Assembly: GCA_030614645.1 (NCBI GenBank)
Contig: JAUWTR010000136.1
Location: 1 to 5,638, forward strand
Direction of reading: 5' to 3'
Origin: Candidatus Aminicenantota bacterium
GTDB taxonomy: Bacteria > Acidobacteriota > Aminicenantia > Aminicenantales > Aminicenantaceae
Length of the DNA stretch: 5,638 bases
The translations under genes were made by a program, and so were the position numbers. Shown here piece after piece: positions 1 through 5,027 of this stretch. Position 1 is the stretch's first letter, and each line of letters begins with the position of its first letter. Below the pieces are notes generated by a model. The model was not told the DNA's origin. It worked only from the letters and a program-made list of their open reading frames with translations, and did not search any database.

Positions 1-789
1 ATCCTCCTTTCGTCGGGTCTCTTTAATCTGGCCATGTATTCCTTTATCTATGACCTGGACAACAGAATCAGGTATAGAATTCCATAGATGGTGTTTTTTT
101 AAAACCTGGCAGGCATCTTTATAGGTCGAGTAGTCCCAATATGTGGGCCCGGAAGCGATAGTGCCGAGGTCATTGTGGATAACATCTGAGATGATGAGAC
201 TGACTACAGTGGCTGGGTAGGCAGCAGCAGCCAGCCTTCCTCCTTTGATCTCAGATATATGTTTACGGACTGTATTTAATGATTTTATATCAGCACCTGC
301 TTTTAACAGTTTATCCGTTACAATCCTTTTTTCCTCCAGAGATATATCTCCTGAAGGAAGGCAGATTTGAGCTGATCCGCCTCCAGATATAAGCACGAAC
401 ATAAGATCCTTTTTATTTAGTTTTTTCGCTATATCAAGGATGCTTACTGCCGCTTTTAAACTCCTCTCGTCCGGAAGCGGATGAGAAGCAGGATACGCGG
501 CAATTTTTTTCAAGGATATTTTAGTGCCGGGAAGATAGAGAAAAATTCCTCCTTTGATCTTACTTCCTACCACATTTAATAGGCCTGCTGCCATAAAAGG
601 CGCAGCTTTGCCAATGGCAATCAGATAAATTTTCTCAAAAGCATTGAGGTCAAAGATTCGGTCCATTACTTTAAGTTTTTGACTGTTAAGGGATATAGAT
701 TCCCGAATAAGCTTCTCCGGTTCTACAGCTTTAAGGGCAGCTTGATATATTTTCTGAGCACTTTGAAGCAGGTCCGGATTCGGCATCAT
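1..789 (-). CDS. Glycerate 2-kinase (class II, DUF4147/MOFRL family), N-terminal 263 codons, cut by the window edge
   Basis: This gene encodes the N-terminal part of a class II glycerate kinase (GckA/TtuD-like). The enzyme phosphorylates D-glycerate with ATP, normally to 2-phosphoglycerate, feeding serine, glyoxylate or sugar-acid breakdown into glycolysis; it is cytoplasmic. Visible family motifs, in order, are GKAAPFMA (residues 60-67, with the conserved lysine), SHPLPDERS (102-110), the glycine-rich SGGGSA (135-140), LNTVRKHISEIKGGRLA (171-187) and ISDV-x4-LGTIASGPT (200-216), then an ET near residue 257. This is essentially the whole DUF4147 domain. The family is usually about 400-450 aa, so the C-terminal MOFRL domain lies beyond position 1. 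Two ATGs are in tandem at 789 and 786, and an in-frame stop at 801-799 prevents a longer start. No Shine-Dalgarno precedes them; see the promoter entry. IIHNDLG-type wording replaces the commoner VVGDDL in the ISDV motif. Function is confident by family; the exact phosphorylated position is not. Confidence 0.93.
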   Translation of the reverse strand, partial: MMPNPDLLQSAQKIYQAALKAVEPEKLIRESISLNSQKLKVMDRIFDLNAFEKIYLIAIGKAAPFMAAGLLNVVGSKIKGGIFLYLPGTKISLKKIAAYPASHPLPDERSLKAAVSILDIAKKLNKKDLMFVLISGGGSAQICLPSGDISLEEKRIVTDKLLKAGADIKSLNTVRKHISEIKGGRLAAAAYPATVVSLIISDVIHNDLGTIASGPTYWDYSTYKDACQVLKKHHLWNSIPDSVVQVIDKGIHGQIKETRRKED

Positions 790-797
790 GATGAAAT

Positions 798-827
798 TTT
801 ATACACTTCGTCTGGTTTTGTATACAA
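798..827 (-). promoter_or_regulatory. Putative promoter of the glycerate kinase gene, giving a leaderless transcript
   Basis: Read on the minus strand, TTGTAT (827-822) and TATAAA (803-798) lie 18 nt apart and resemble -35 and -10 boxes. A start 6-8 nt after the -10 would fall at about 792-790, directly at the ATG at 789. The lack of any Shine-Dalgarno in front of that ATG fits a leaderless mRNA. The -35 sits inside a perfect 10-bp palindrome TTGTATACAA (818-827), which may be chance or an operator. Prediction from sequence only. Confidence 0.45.
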
Positions 828-972
828 TAAATCAGCTTATAGCAAAATGGGGAGCTGAATTGGTATGTCTCCGTCCTCACTCCACCCATCCCCCTGTGGG
901 TCCCTTATGTTGCGGGCGGAGAGATCCCAACCCAGCTATAATCCGCGTGTTTTCGTATCAACTGATTTGATT
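826..972. repeat. Long imperfect inverted repeat in the divergent intergenic region (REP/MITE-like element or structured RNA)
   Basis: Nested complementary arms span this gene-free stretch. They are AAT+AAATCAG (826-835) with CTGATTT+g+ATT (962-972); a weaker block 836-848 with 949-961 (8 of 13 paired); AGCTGaaTTGG (853-863) with CCAAccCAGCT (927-937); TCTCCGTCC (868-876) with GGGCGGAGA (914-922, one G·T); and ACCCA (884-888) with TGGGT (897-901) around an 8-nt loop. The two aa/cc mismatches become G·U pairs if the minus strand is transcribed. The core is much richer in G+C than the flanks. No convincing target-site duplication is visible. It lies between two divergent promoters. It could be a palindromic mobile-type repeat, a structured RNA or a regulatory cruciform; the sequence alone does not decide. 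Confidence 0.6.
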
Positions 973-1039
973 CTTGCCTAAAGCTCAAAAGCTTAGAAAA
1001 AATGAGGGGACTCATCTCTATAGTATTCATTCAATATTT

Positions 1040-1068
1040 TTATCAAATGTGTTAAGATATTATATAAT
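1040..1068 (+). promoter_or_regulatory. Putative promoter of the 152-aa protein gene
   Basis: TTATCA (1040-1045, 4 of 6 to TTGACA) and a perfect TATAAT (1063-1068) are separated by 17 nt. Transcription would begin at about 1075, right before the GAGGA ribosome site, giving a leader of about 11 nt. This promoter may also serve the downstream pgeF-like gene. Confidence 0.55.
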
Positions 1069-1075
1069 TGGAATC

Positions 1076-1080
1076 GAGGA
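1076..1080 (+). promoter_or_regulatory. Ribosome binding site fixing the start at 1086
   Basis: GAGGA lies 5 nt before the ATG at 1086. The frame is also open from a TTG at 1068, but that TTG overlaps the TATAAT box and has no Shine-Dalgarno, so the ATG is preferred. Confidence 0.6.
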
Positions 1081-1085
1081 ATATT

Positions 1086-1544
1086 ATGGCTGATGACTGG
1101 AAAACTAAATTAATAAGGTATTTCGAAGAATCCAGAATTATTCAAAACAGTATAATGGAAACGCTGGATAATTTTAATCATTTCTGTGAATTTGTGGTAG
1201 AGCCCGCATTTGAGGCCTTGAGTGAAGAATTGCTGCAGTTTAGGATAAAAACTAAATTGATAAGGGTCAAAGGCAGATCTATTGCTATCCAGATAAATTA
1301 TGCTGGTTCCCGGATTGATAATTTTCTTTATAGTATATTTCTCCCCAACAAATCTTTTGAGCTGAAATTGTGGTTAAGAATAAAGGGGAGAAAGGATAAG
1401 AAGAGTCCCTGCCAGGAAAAAGTTGAGCCTTTTATGAATGATGTTAAATATAGCGATATTCTGAACCTTGACCAAAATGACCTCATCCAGGATATTATTG
1501 AGCATTACTGCAACTTCAATTTTGATGCCCTTGCCAGCGAATAG
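1086..1544 (+). CDS. Unrecognised 152-aa soluble protein
   Basis: I do not recognise this family with confidence. The 152-aa product has no signal peptide or membrane segment. Residues 1-52 look helical and amphipathic and include FCEFVVEPAFEALSEEL (33-49). Residues 54-100 look like alternating beta strands (IKTKLIRVKGRSIAIQINY, then FLYSIFLPNKSFELKLWLRI), and a basic stretch KGRKDKKS follows (100-107). The end is again helical (LDQNDLIQDIIEHYCNF, 128-144). This alpha-beta-alpha layout suggests a small folded cytosolic protein, possibly a subunit or adaptor. It has a good promoter and ribosome site and ordinary codon use, so it is very probably real. It is followed after 59 nt by the pgeF-like gene, with a palindrome in the gap, so co-transcription is possible. 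Confidence 0.8.
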   Translation: MADDWKTKLIRYFEESRIIQNSIMETLDNFNHFCEFVVEPAFEALSEELLQFRIKTKLIRVKGRSIAIQINYAGSRIDNFLYSIFLPNKSFELKLWLRIKGRKDKKSPCQEKVEPFMNDVKYSDILNLDQNDLIQDIIEHYCNFNFDALASE

Positions 1545-1552
1545 CCCTTATC

Positions 1553-1584
1553 CTGGATTATTCACGAAGCGATGAATAATTCAG
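1553..1584. repeat. 12-bp palindrome between the 152-aa gene and pgeF
   Basis: CTGGATTATTCA (1553-1564) and TGAATAATTCAG (1573-1584) form a 12-bp stem with one G·T pair around an 8-nt loop, CGAAGCGA. There is no T-run after it and the stem is AT-rich, so it is not a convincing intrinsic terminator. Its right arm recurs downstream of pgeF (2340-2352, 12 of 13 bases), suggesting a dispersed palindromic repeat. Confidence 0.6.
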
Positions 1585-1603
1585 TTGGCATTTGCAATTT
1601 ATA

Positions 1604-2308
1604 ATGCAGGACGAAATAAGAAAGATGTGTTATTCGGTTCCCTGTCTGGAGAAGATCCCATTTATTTCACATGGATTCGGGAGCAGGTATTTTAATGAAC
1701 AATGGCTTTGTAAAAACATACAGGGCAAAAAGCTTAAGTCTGTTTTTTTAGATCAGATACATTCGGATATTATTCATACGGTGGTAGAGCTTCCGGATAT
1801 AAACTGGATGGGAGATGCTTTGCTGACTGACCGTCCAGGCATTTTATTGGTAGTTAGAACTGCCGATTGCCTGCCTGTGCTACTGGTTGACAAAAAGAAA
1901 AAGGTGGTCGCTGCTGTACATTGTGGGTGGAGGGGGACAAAAAAAAAATTGGCTGAAAAAGCAGTTAAAGCAATGTCGGTTTTATATAAATGCGAAAGGT
2001 CTTCCCTGTTAGCGGCTTTAGGGCCATGTATTGAGCAGGATTGTTATGAAGTGGGGGATGAGGTCAGAGAAAGCTTTCAGGATGCCGGTATAAGGGATGA
2101 TTTCTTTTTATCAAGCTCGGCCAAAAAGGGCAGGTACTATTTTGATTTAAAGCAAGCAAATCGTTATCAACTGCTCAAAGCGGGGATGAAACCTGAAAAT
2201 ATTTTTTCAGTTGATCTCTGCACTTATTGTGAAGAAAGCCTGTTTTCCTACAGGAGAGACGGTTTAAAAGCAGGAAGGATGGTAAATTTTATCGGCTTGT
2301 TATATTAA
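1604..2308 (+). CDS. pgeF: YfiH/YlmD family protein (PgeF; multicopper-oxidase-like 'laccase domain', LACC1 homologue)
   Basis: This 234-aa protein belongs to the Cu-oxidase_4/YfiH family (usually about 240-280 aa). Published roles for members include peptidoglycan editing in E. coli, and purine-nucleoside phosphorylase/adenosine deaminase-type activity in LACC1/YlmD; the older polyphenol oxidase name is doubtful. Metal-site residues are visible: QIHS with H53, RTADC with C89 and AAVHCGWRGT with H106. Their 36- and 17-residue spacing is that of the family zinc site. Other motifs are ISHGFGSR (21-28), GDALLTDRPG (70-79), LGPCIEQDCYEVG (139-151), and near the C terminus SYRRDG followed by GR. 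The start is uncertain. ATG 1604 keeps the usual N-terminal strand before PxL but has no Shine-Dalgarno; TTG 1592 and ATG 1625 (AGGA 13 nt upstream) are alternatives. A run of ten A's (1939-1948) encodes KKK just after GWRGT. The palindromes on either side may mark it as its own unit. Confidence 0.93.
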   Translation: MQDEIRKMCYSVPCLEKIPFISHGFGSRYFNEQWLCKNIQGKKLKSVFLDQIHSDIIHTVVELPDINWMGDALLTDRPGILLVVRTADCLPVLLVDKKKKVVAAVHCGWRGTKKKLAEKAVKAMSVLYKCERSSLLAALGPCIEQDCYEVGDEVRESFQDAGIRDDFFLSSSAKKGRYYFDLKQANRYQLLKAGMKPENIFSVDLCTYCEESLFSYRRDGLKAGRMVNFIGLLY

Positions 2309-2367
2309 CCTGAATTTCATCCATATCGCCATTTTTTTTATGAATAGTTCAGGTTAGTTGCTTTTTT
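2304..2367 (+). terminator. Possible rho-independent terminator after the pgeF-like gene
   Basis: TAACCTGAA (2306-2314, beginning with the pgeF stop codon) pairs perfectly with TTCAGGTTA (2348-2356). An inner helix TTCAT (2316-2320)/ATGAA (2340-2344) partly fills the large loop, which also contains T8 (2332-2339). A T6 run (2362-2367) follows 5 nt after the stem. The large loop and gap before the T-run make this an imperfect terminator. It may equally be a copy of the palindrome seen at 1553-1584. The rest of the gap up to 2402 shows no strong promoter; TTGCTT (2358-2363) with TATCCT (2381-2386) at 17 nt is the best weak candidate for purC. Confidence 0.4.
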
Positions 2368-2392
2368 GAATAATTTTTTATATCCTTGATTT

Positions 2393-2397
2393 GAGGG
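2393..2397 (+). promoter_or_regulatory. Ribosome binding site fixing the purC start
   Basis: GAGGG lies 5 nt before ATG 2403. The TTG at 2391, which also opens the frame, overlaps this site and so is not the likely start. Confidence 0.65.
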
Positions 2398-2402
2398 AAA
2401 AA

Positions 2403-3293
2403 ATGAAAGAAAAATACTCAGAAATTTCTATTCCAGAATTAAGTTTGTTTAAAAAAGGGAAAGTGAGGGATGTCTTTGATCTAAAAGATAAATTGCTTTT
2501 TATAGCATCAGACCGAATATCCGCTTTTGATTTTGTGCTTCCGTCACTTATTCCGGAAAAAGGTAAAGTATTAACTCAGATATCAAAATTCTGGTTTGAA
2601 TTTACATCATTGGCCTGTCCTAATCATTTTGTGACTGATGATATTAATAAATATCCAGAATCTCTATACAAGTATAAAGATAAATTGGATAAGAGGTCTA
2701 TGCTGGTTAAAAAAACGGAAGTAATCCCGATCGAGTGTATAGTAAGGGGCTATCTTTCGGGTTCCGGGTGGAAGGATTATAAGGCTGCAGGGAAAGTCTG
2801 CGGAGTAAAACTCCCCTCAGGATTGAAGGAATCAGCCCAGTTGGAGGATGTTATTTTTACTCCTTCGACCAAGGCGGAAGAGGGTCATGACATAAATATA
2901 TCTTTTAAGGAAATGCAGAAAAGCGTTGGAACGGAACTTGCGCTGAAAATAAAAAGAGTAAGTATCGAACTCTACAAGAAAGCATCTCTATATGCCCTGT
3001 CAAAAGGTATCATTATCGCTGACACAAAATTTGAGTTTGGGCTTATGGAGGATGAACTTGTTCTGATTGATGAAGTCTTTACTCCAGATTCATCCCGCTT
3101 CTGGCCGGTAGCGGATTATGCCCCAGGCCGCTCGCAGGCCAGCTTGGACAAGCAGTTTGTCCGCGATTATCTATTAAGCACAGAGTGGGACAGAAAATCA
3201 GCCCCACCCAAACTTCCAGATTCCATAATCGAGCAGACATCAAAAAGATATCAGGAAATTTTCCATTTATTGACTGGAAAGAAAAAGTTGTGA
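2403..3293 (+). CDS. purC: Phosphoribosylaminoimidazole-succinocarboxamide (SAICAR) synthase, long form
   Basis: PurC joins CAIR and L-aspartate with ATP to give SAICAR in de novo purine synthesis; it is cytoplasmic. The 296-aa product carries the family signatures: GKVRDVF (19-25, nucleotide site), ASDRISAFD (35-43), IPEKGKVLTQIS (50-61), IECIVRGYLSGSGW (110-123), FTPSTKAEEGHD (152-163), IIADTKFEFG (204-213), LIDEVFTPDSSRFW (221-234) and PGRSQASLDKQFVRDYL (241-257). At 296 aa it belongs to the longer group of PurC proteins (yeast Ade1-like, about 300 aa) rather than the ~237-aa form of E. coli or Bacillus. The C-terminal DYLLSTEWDRKSAPPKLP is typical of that group. All motif residues look intact. 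Its TGA stop shares its A with the ATG of the PHP gene (TGATG), so the two are probably translationally coupled. It is the first gene of the purC-PHP-cvpA-HTH run. Confidence 0.97.
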   Translation: MKEKYSEISIPELSLFKKGKVRDVFDLKDKLLFIASDRISAFDFVLPSLIPEKGKVLTQISKFWFEFTSLACPNHFVTDDINKYPESLYKYKDKLDKRSMLVKKTEVIPIECIVRGYLSGSGWKDYKAAGKVCGVKLPSGLKESAQLEDVIFTPSTKAEEGHDINISFKEMQKSVGTELALKIKRVSIELYKKASLYALSKGIIIADTKFEFGLMEDELVLIDEVFTPDSSRFWPVADYAPGRSQASLDKQFVRDYLLSTEWDRKSAPPKLPDSIIEQTSKRYQEIFHLLTGKKKL

Positions 3294-4174
3294 TGAATGA
3301 TCGGATTGATCTTCATATTCATTCAAACAAGAGCAGTGATGGGGATTTTTCGCCTTTTCATATCATTCAACTGGCAAAAAAAACTGGTCTTAAGGCCATC
3401 TCCATTTCCGACCATGATACGGTAGCAGCCTATCCAGAAGCCCTAGCATTGGGAGTGAAAGCCGGGGTTGAGGTTATTCCCGGGATAGAGCTGAGCACTA
3501 TTTTTGACAGCCGTGAGTTTCATCTGCTGCTTCCCTTTATATTATGGGGAACAAAAGCAGTTAAGCGATTGGAGTCTGATGTAAAAAAGAGAAGAGCATT
3601 GACAGCCAAGGAAAGGGTAAATAAACTTAGAGGTTTGGGGTTTGATATAAGTTGGAAAGAGGTTATCCAGAAATCAGGGGCATTTCCCCCCCTGGGAGTT
3701 ACTATTGCCCAGGTGCTGTTAGATAAGGGAGAAAAGGCGGGCGAGACGGTGCTAAATAAATACCTTGCTGGGAAAGAGATGGGATCAGCTCCCTATCTTT
3801 TTTATAAAGATTTTTTTATGGAAGGAAAGCCGGCTTTTGTGCCATCAAAAGATATATCCTTACTTGATATGTTGGATATTGTCGGTGAGACAGGCGGAGT
3901 GCCTGTGCTCGCCCATCCCGGGGCCTCCTTCCAGAATGTGAATAAGAAAGACCTTTCTTTATTGAAAAGCCGGGGGCTGAAAGGCTTGGAAGTCTATACT
4001 TCCTATCATAATGAGGAGCAAACCCGTAATTATAAACGTTTAGCGGAAGAATTTGACCTTGTTCCGACGGCTGGTTCTGATTTTCATGGGATGATAAAGC
4101 CTCATATTACTTTTGGGTCGGTTAAAGAAGGCGGGTACTGGATGATTGATAAATTACGTAAAAGGAGGCCCTGA
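3293..4174 (+). CDS. PHP-domain metal-dependent phosphoesterase (TrpH/YciV-like)
   Basis: This 293-aa protein has a complete PHP metal site: DLHIHS (H8, H10), D16, SDHD (H41), E66 in PGIEL, H77, AHPG (H208) and GSDFHG (D263, H265). It therefore should be an active, probably tri-metal phosphoesterase. Relatives act as nucleoside 3',5'-bisphosphate phosphatases or 5'-3' exoribonucleases (RNase AM/YciV). The substrate here is unknown. A middle region, about 88-180, replaces the GRPH/RGHFA-type segment of TrpH/YciV with PPLGVTIAQ and adds a segment ending in APYLFYKDFFMEGKPAF, so specificity may differ. The start is the ATG overlapping the purC stop. The weak upstream purines support translational coupling; a longer frame reading back to 3185 would overlap purC and has no motif. 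The last codons (KRRP) contain the Shine-Dalgarno of cvpA. Confidence 0.9.
   Translation: MNDRIDLHIHSNKSSDGDFSPFHIIQLAKKTGLKAISISDHDTVAAYPEALALGVKAGVEVIPGIELSTIFDSREFHLLLPFILWGTKAVKRLESDVKKRRALTAKERVNKLRGLGFDISWKEVIQKSGAFPPLGVTIAQVLLDKGEKAGETVLNKYLAGKEMGSAPYLFYKDFFMEGKPAFVPSKDISLLDMLDIVGETGGVPVLAHPGASFQNVNKKDLSLLKSRGLKGLEVYTSYHNEEQTRNYKRLAEEFDLVPTAGSDFHGMIKPHITFGSVKEGGYWMIDKLRKRRP
4161..4168 (+). promoter_or_regulatory. Ribosome binding site of cvpA embedded in the end of the PHP gene
   Basis: AAAGGAGG lies 6 nt before ATG 4175 and is part of the final Lys-Arg-Arg codons of the PHP protein. The C-terminal residues of that protein may be shaped by this overlap. Confidence 0.8.
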
Positions 4175-4708
4175 ATGTTTAACTGGCTGGATATTGTTTT
4201 GCTTGTTATTTTGGCAATAACTCTTATCTTGGGTTGTATTAAAGGCCTGGTCAGGCAGTTAGTCGGCATCCTGGCAGTGATTATCGGCCTGATATTGTCT
4301 CTGACCTATTATCACAGTGTCGGGACATTCTTCCGCCCTCTGGTGTCTAATGATTCCATTGCTCATTTTTTAGGTTTCTTGAGTATATTTCTTATTTTTA
4401 TGCTCTTGGGATGGTTGGTTTCACGAATGTTTTCCAAAGCGATGAAAGGGCCGTTCAAATTCCTTAACCATGTGCTGGGGGGATTTTTTGGGTTGCTAAA
4501 GGGAACACTTATTTGCGGGATAATTATTTTTGCCTTTCTGGTCTTTGCGGTGAATACTAAGGCCCTAGAAGGATCAATGATTGCCCCGTCTTGTTTAAAA
4601 ATGACTAAAGCAGTGGTCGACCTTGTACCGCAGGAGCTAAAAGATAAATTCAGGGATGCTTATCAGGGAATGATAGGCCGGAGGGGGAAAAATGATGAAA
4701 GAGAGTAG
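4175..4708 (+). CDS. cvpA: CvpA family inner-membrane protein
   Basis: This 177-aa protein has four predicted membrane segments at about residues 5-21, 25-45, 64-84 and 102-126, and a polar, charged C-terminal tail from about 150. CvpA-family features are the N-terminal N-x-LD (3-6), the GCIKGLVRQL turn after the first helix (20-29), and FLNHVLGGFFGLLKG (96-110) before the last helix. In E. coli CvpA is needed for colicin V production and sits beside purF. Its molecular role is not settled; envelope homeostasis has been proposed. The ATG directly follows the PHP stop (TGA-ATG) and has a strong AAAGGAGG. The last 17 nt overlap the start of the HTH gene. Placement after purC repeats the known cvpA-purine association. 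The family call is firm, function is not. Confidence 0.88.
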   Translation: MFNWLDIVLLVILAITLILGCIKGLVRQLVGILAVIIGLILSLTYYHSVGTFFRPLVSNDSIAHFLGFLSIFLIFMLLGWLVSRMFSKAMKGPFKFLNHVLGGFFGLLKGTLICGIIIFAFLVFAVNTKALEGSMIAPSCLKMTKAVVDLVPQELKDKFRDAYQGMIGRRGKNDERE

Positions 4709-4919
4709 GACTCTGTCTATCCACAAAAAAATGGAGATTCTGATAAACGAACTTGTTGAAAAAGAACTTCCCATCAAGGAAGCTATAAAAGAATTTGAGA
4801 AGATCTACATTGAAACTGCGGGGAAAAAATTTAATGGAAATAAGACCAAAACAGCTAAAGCTTTAGGAATCCACCGCAATACCCTGCACAATCTTTGTAA
4901 AACTCTTAAAGTGAAATAG
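4692..4919 (+). CDS. Small Fis-type helix-turn-helix DNA-binding protein, 75 aa
   Basis: The second half is a Fis/HTH_8 domain like that at the end of Fis and NtrC-type activators: IKEAIKEFEKIYI (28-40), then GNKTKTAKALGIHRNTL (49-65), the helix-turn-helix with the hallmark GIHRNTL. Residues 8-26 form an amphipathic helix that may dimerise the protein, as in Fis. At 75 aa it is shorter than E. coli Fis (98 aa) and has no sigma54 AAA+ or receiver domain, so it is a stand-alone DNA-binding protein, possibly nucleoid-associated or a local regulator. Two ATGs are in tandem; the first (4692) is 7 nt from GGAGG (4680-4684). It overlaps cvpA by 17 nt in another frame, so its translation is probably coupled. 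No convincing terminator follows before the groES control region. It could regulate its own operon, but nothing here shows a target. Confidence 0.88.
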   Translation: MMKESRTLSIHKKMEILINELVEKELPIKEAIKEFEKIYIETAGKKFNGNKTKTAKALGIHRNTLHNLCKTLKVK

Positions 4920-4952
4920 TTAATAGCAAATAAACTGAAAATATTAAGCATA

Positions 4953-4983
4953 ATTTAGCACTCTGTTACTCTGAGTGCTAAAT
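4953..4983. promoter_or_regulatory. CIRCE operator (HrcA binding site), consensus copy
   Basis: TTAGCACTC (4955-4963), nine spacer bases, then GAGTGCTAA (4973-4981) is an exact match to the CIRCE consensus. Two further paired bases on each side lengthen the arms to 11. HrcA represses groESL by binding CIRCE. Here the element lies upstream of the -35 box, not in the usual place at or after the transcription start. A T6 run begins 7 nt after it (4991-4996). Confidence 0.95.
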
Positions 4984-4998
4984 GTATTACTTTTTTCC

Positions 4999-5027
4999 TT
5001 GACAAACAGGGGTGAATATTCTATATT
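4999..5027 (+). promoter_or_regulatory. Strong promoter of groES-groEL
   Basis: A perfect TTGACA (4999-5004), a 17-nt spacer and TATATT (5022-5027, 5 of 6 to TATAAT) make a near-ideal housekeeping sigma promoter. Transcription should begin near 5034, giving a 5' leader of about 39 nt. The -10 overlaps the left edge of the second CIRCE-like palindrome, so binding there would block RNA polymerase. Confidence 0.88.

Noticed and set aside
237..560. Exact 15-nt direct repeat TTCCTCCTTTGATCT at 237-251 and 546-560 inside the kinase gene
   Set aside because: Both copies are in frame, encode the tetrapeptide IKGG, and the one at 237-251 is a conserved family motif. Coincident codon choice explains it.
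788..970. Plus-strand 60-codon open frame starting opposite the kinase start
   Set aside because: It runs through the inverted repeat, has no ribosome site, and its translation shows no domain or sensible composition. Its length is what the G+C-rich repeat would give by chance.
978..996. Small hairpin CTAAAGCT-caaa-AGCTTAG
   Set aside because: Seven pairs with a bulge and no T-run; too weak to call a feature.
997..1015. Hairpin ATGAG-TCCC-CTCAT followed by T's on the minus strand, as a terminator
   Set aside because: The stem is only 5 bp and AT-rich, and no minus-strand gene lies upstream of it in this window to terminate.
3185..3292. Upstream extension of the PHP protein into purC
   Set aside because: The 36 added residues show no family similarity, and the PHP motif DLHIHS normally lies within a few residues of the start, matching ATG 3293.
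4949..4954. CATAAT as the -10 of a second groES promoter upstream of CIRCE
   Set aside because: No acceptable -35 lies 16-18 nt upstream, while TTGACA-17-TATATT downstream is nearly perfect.
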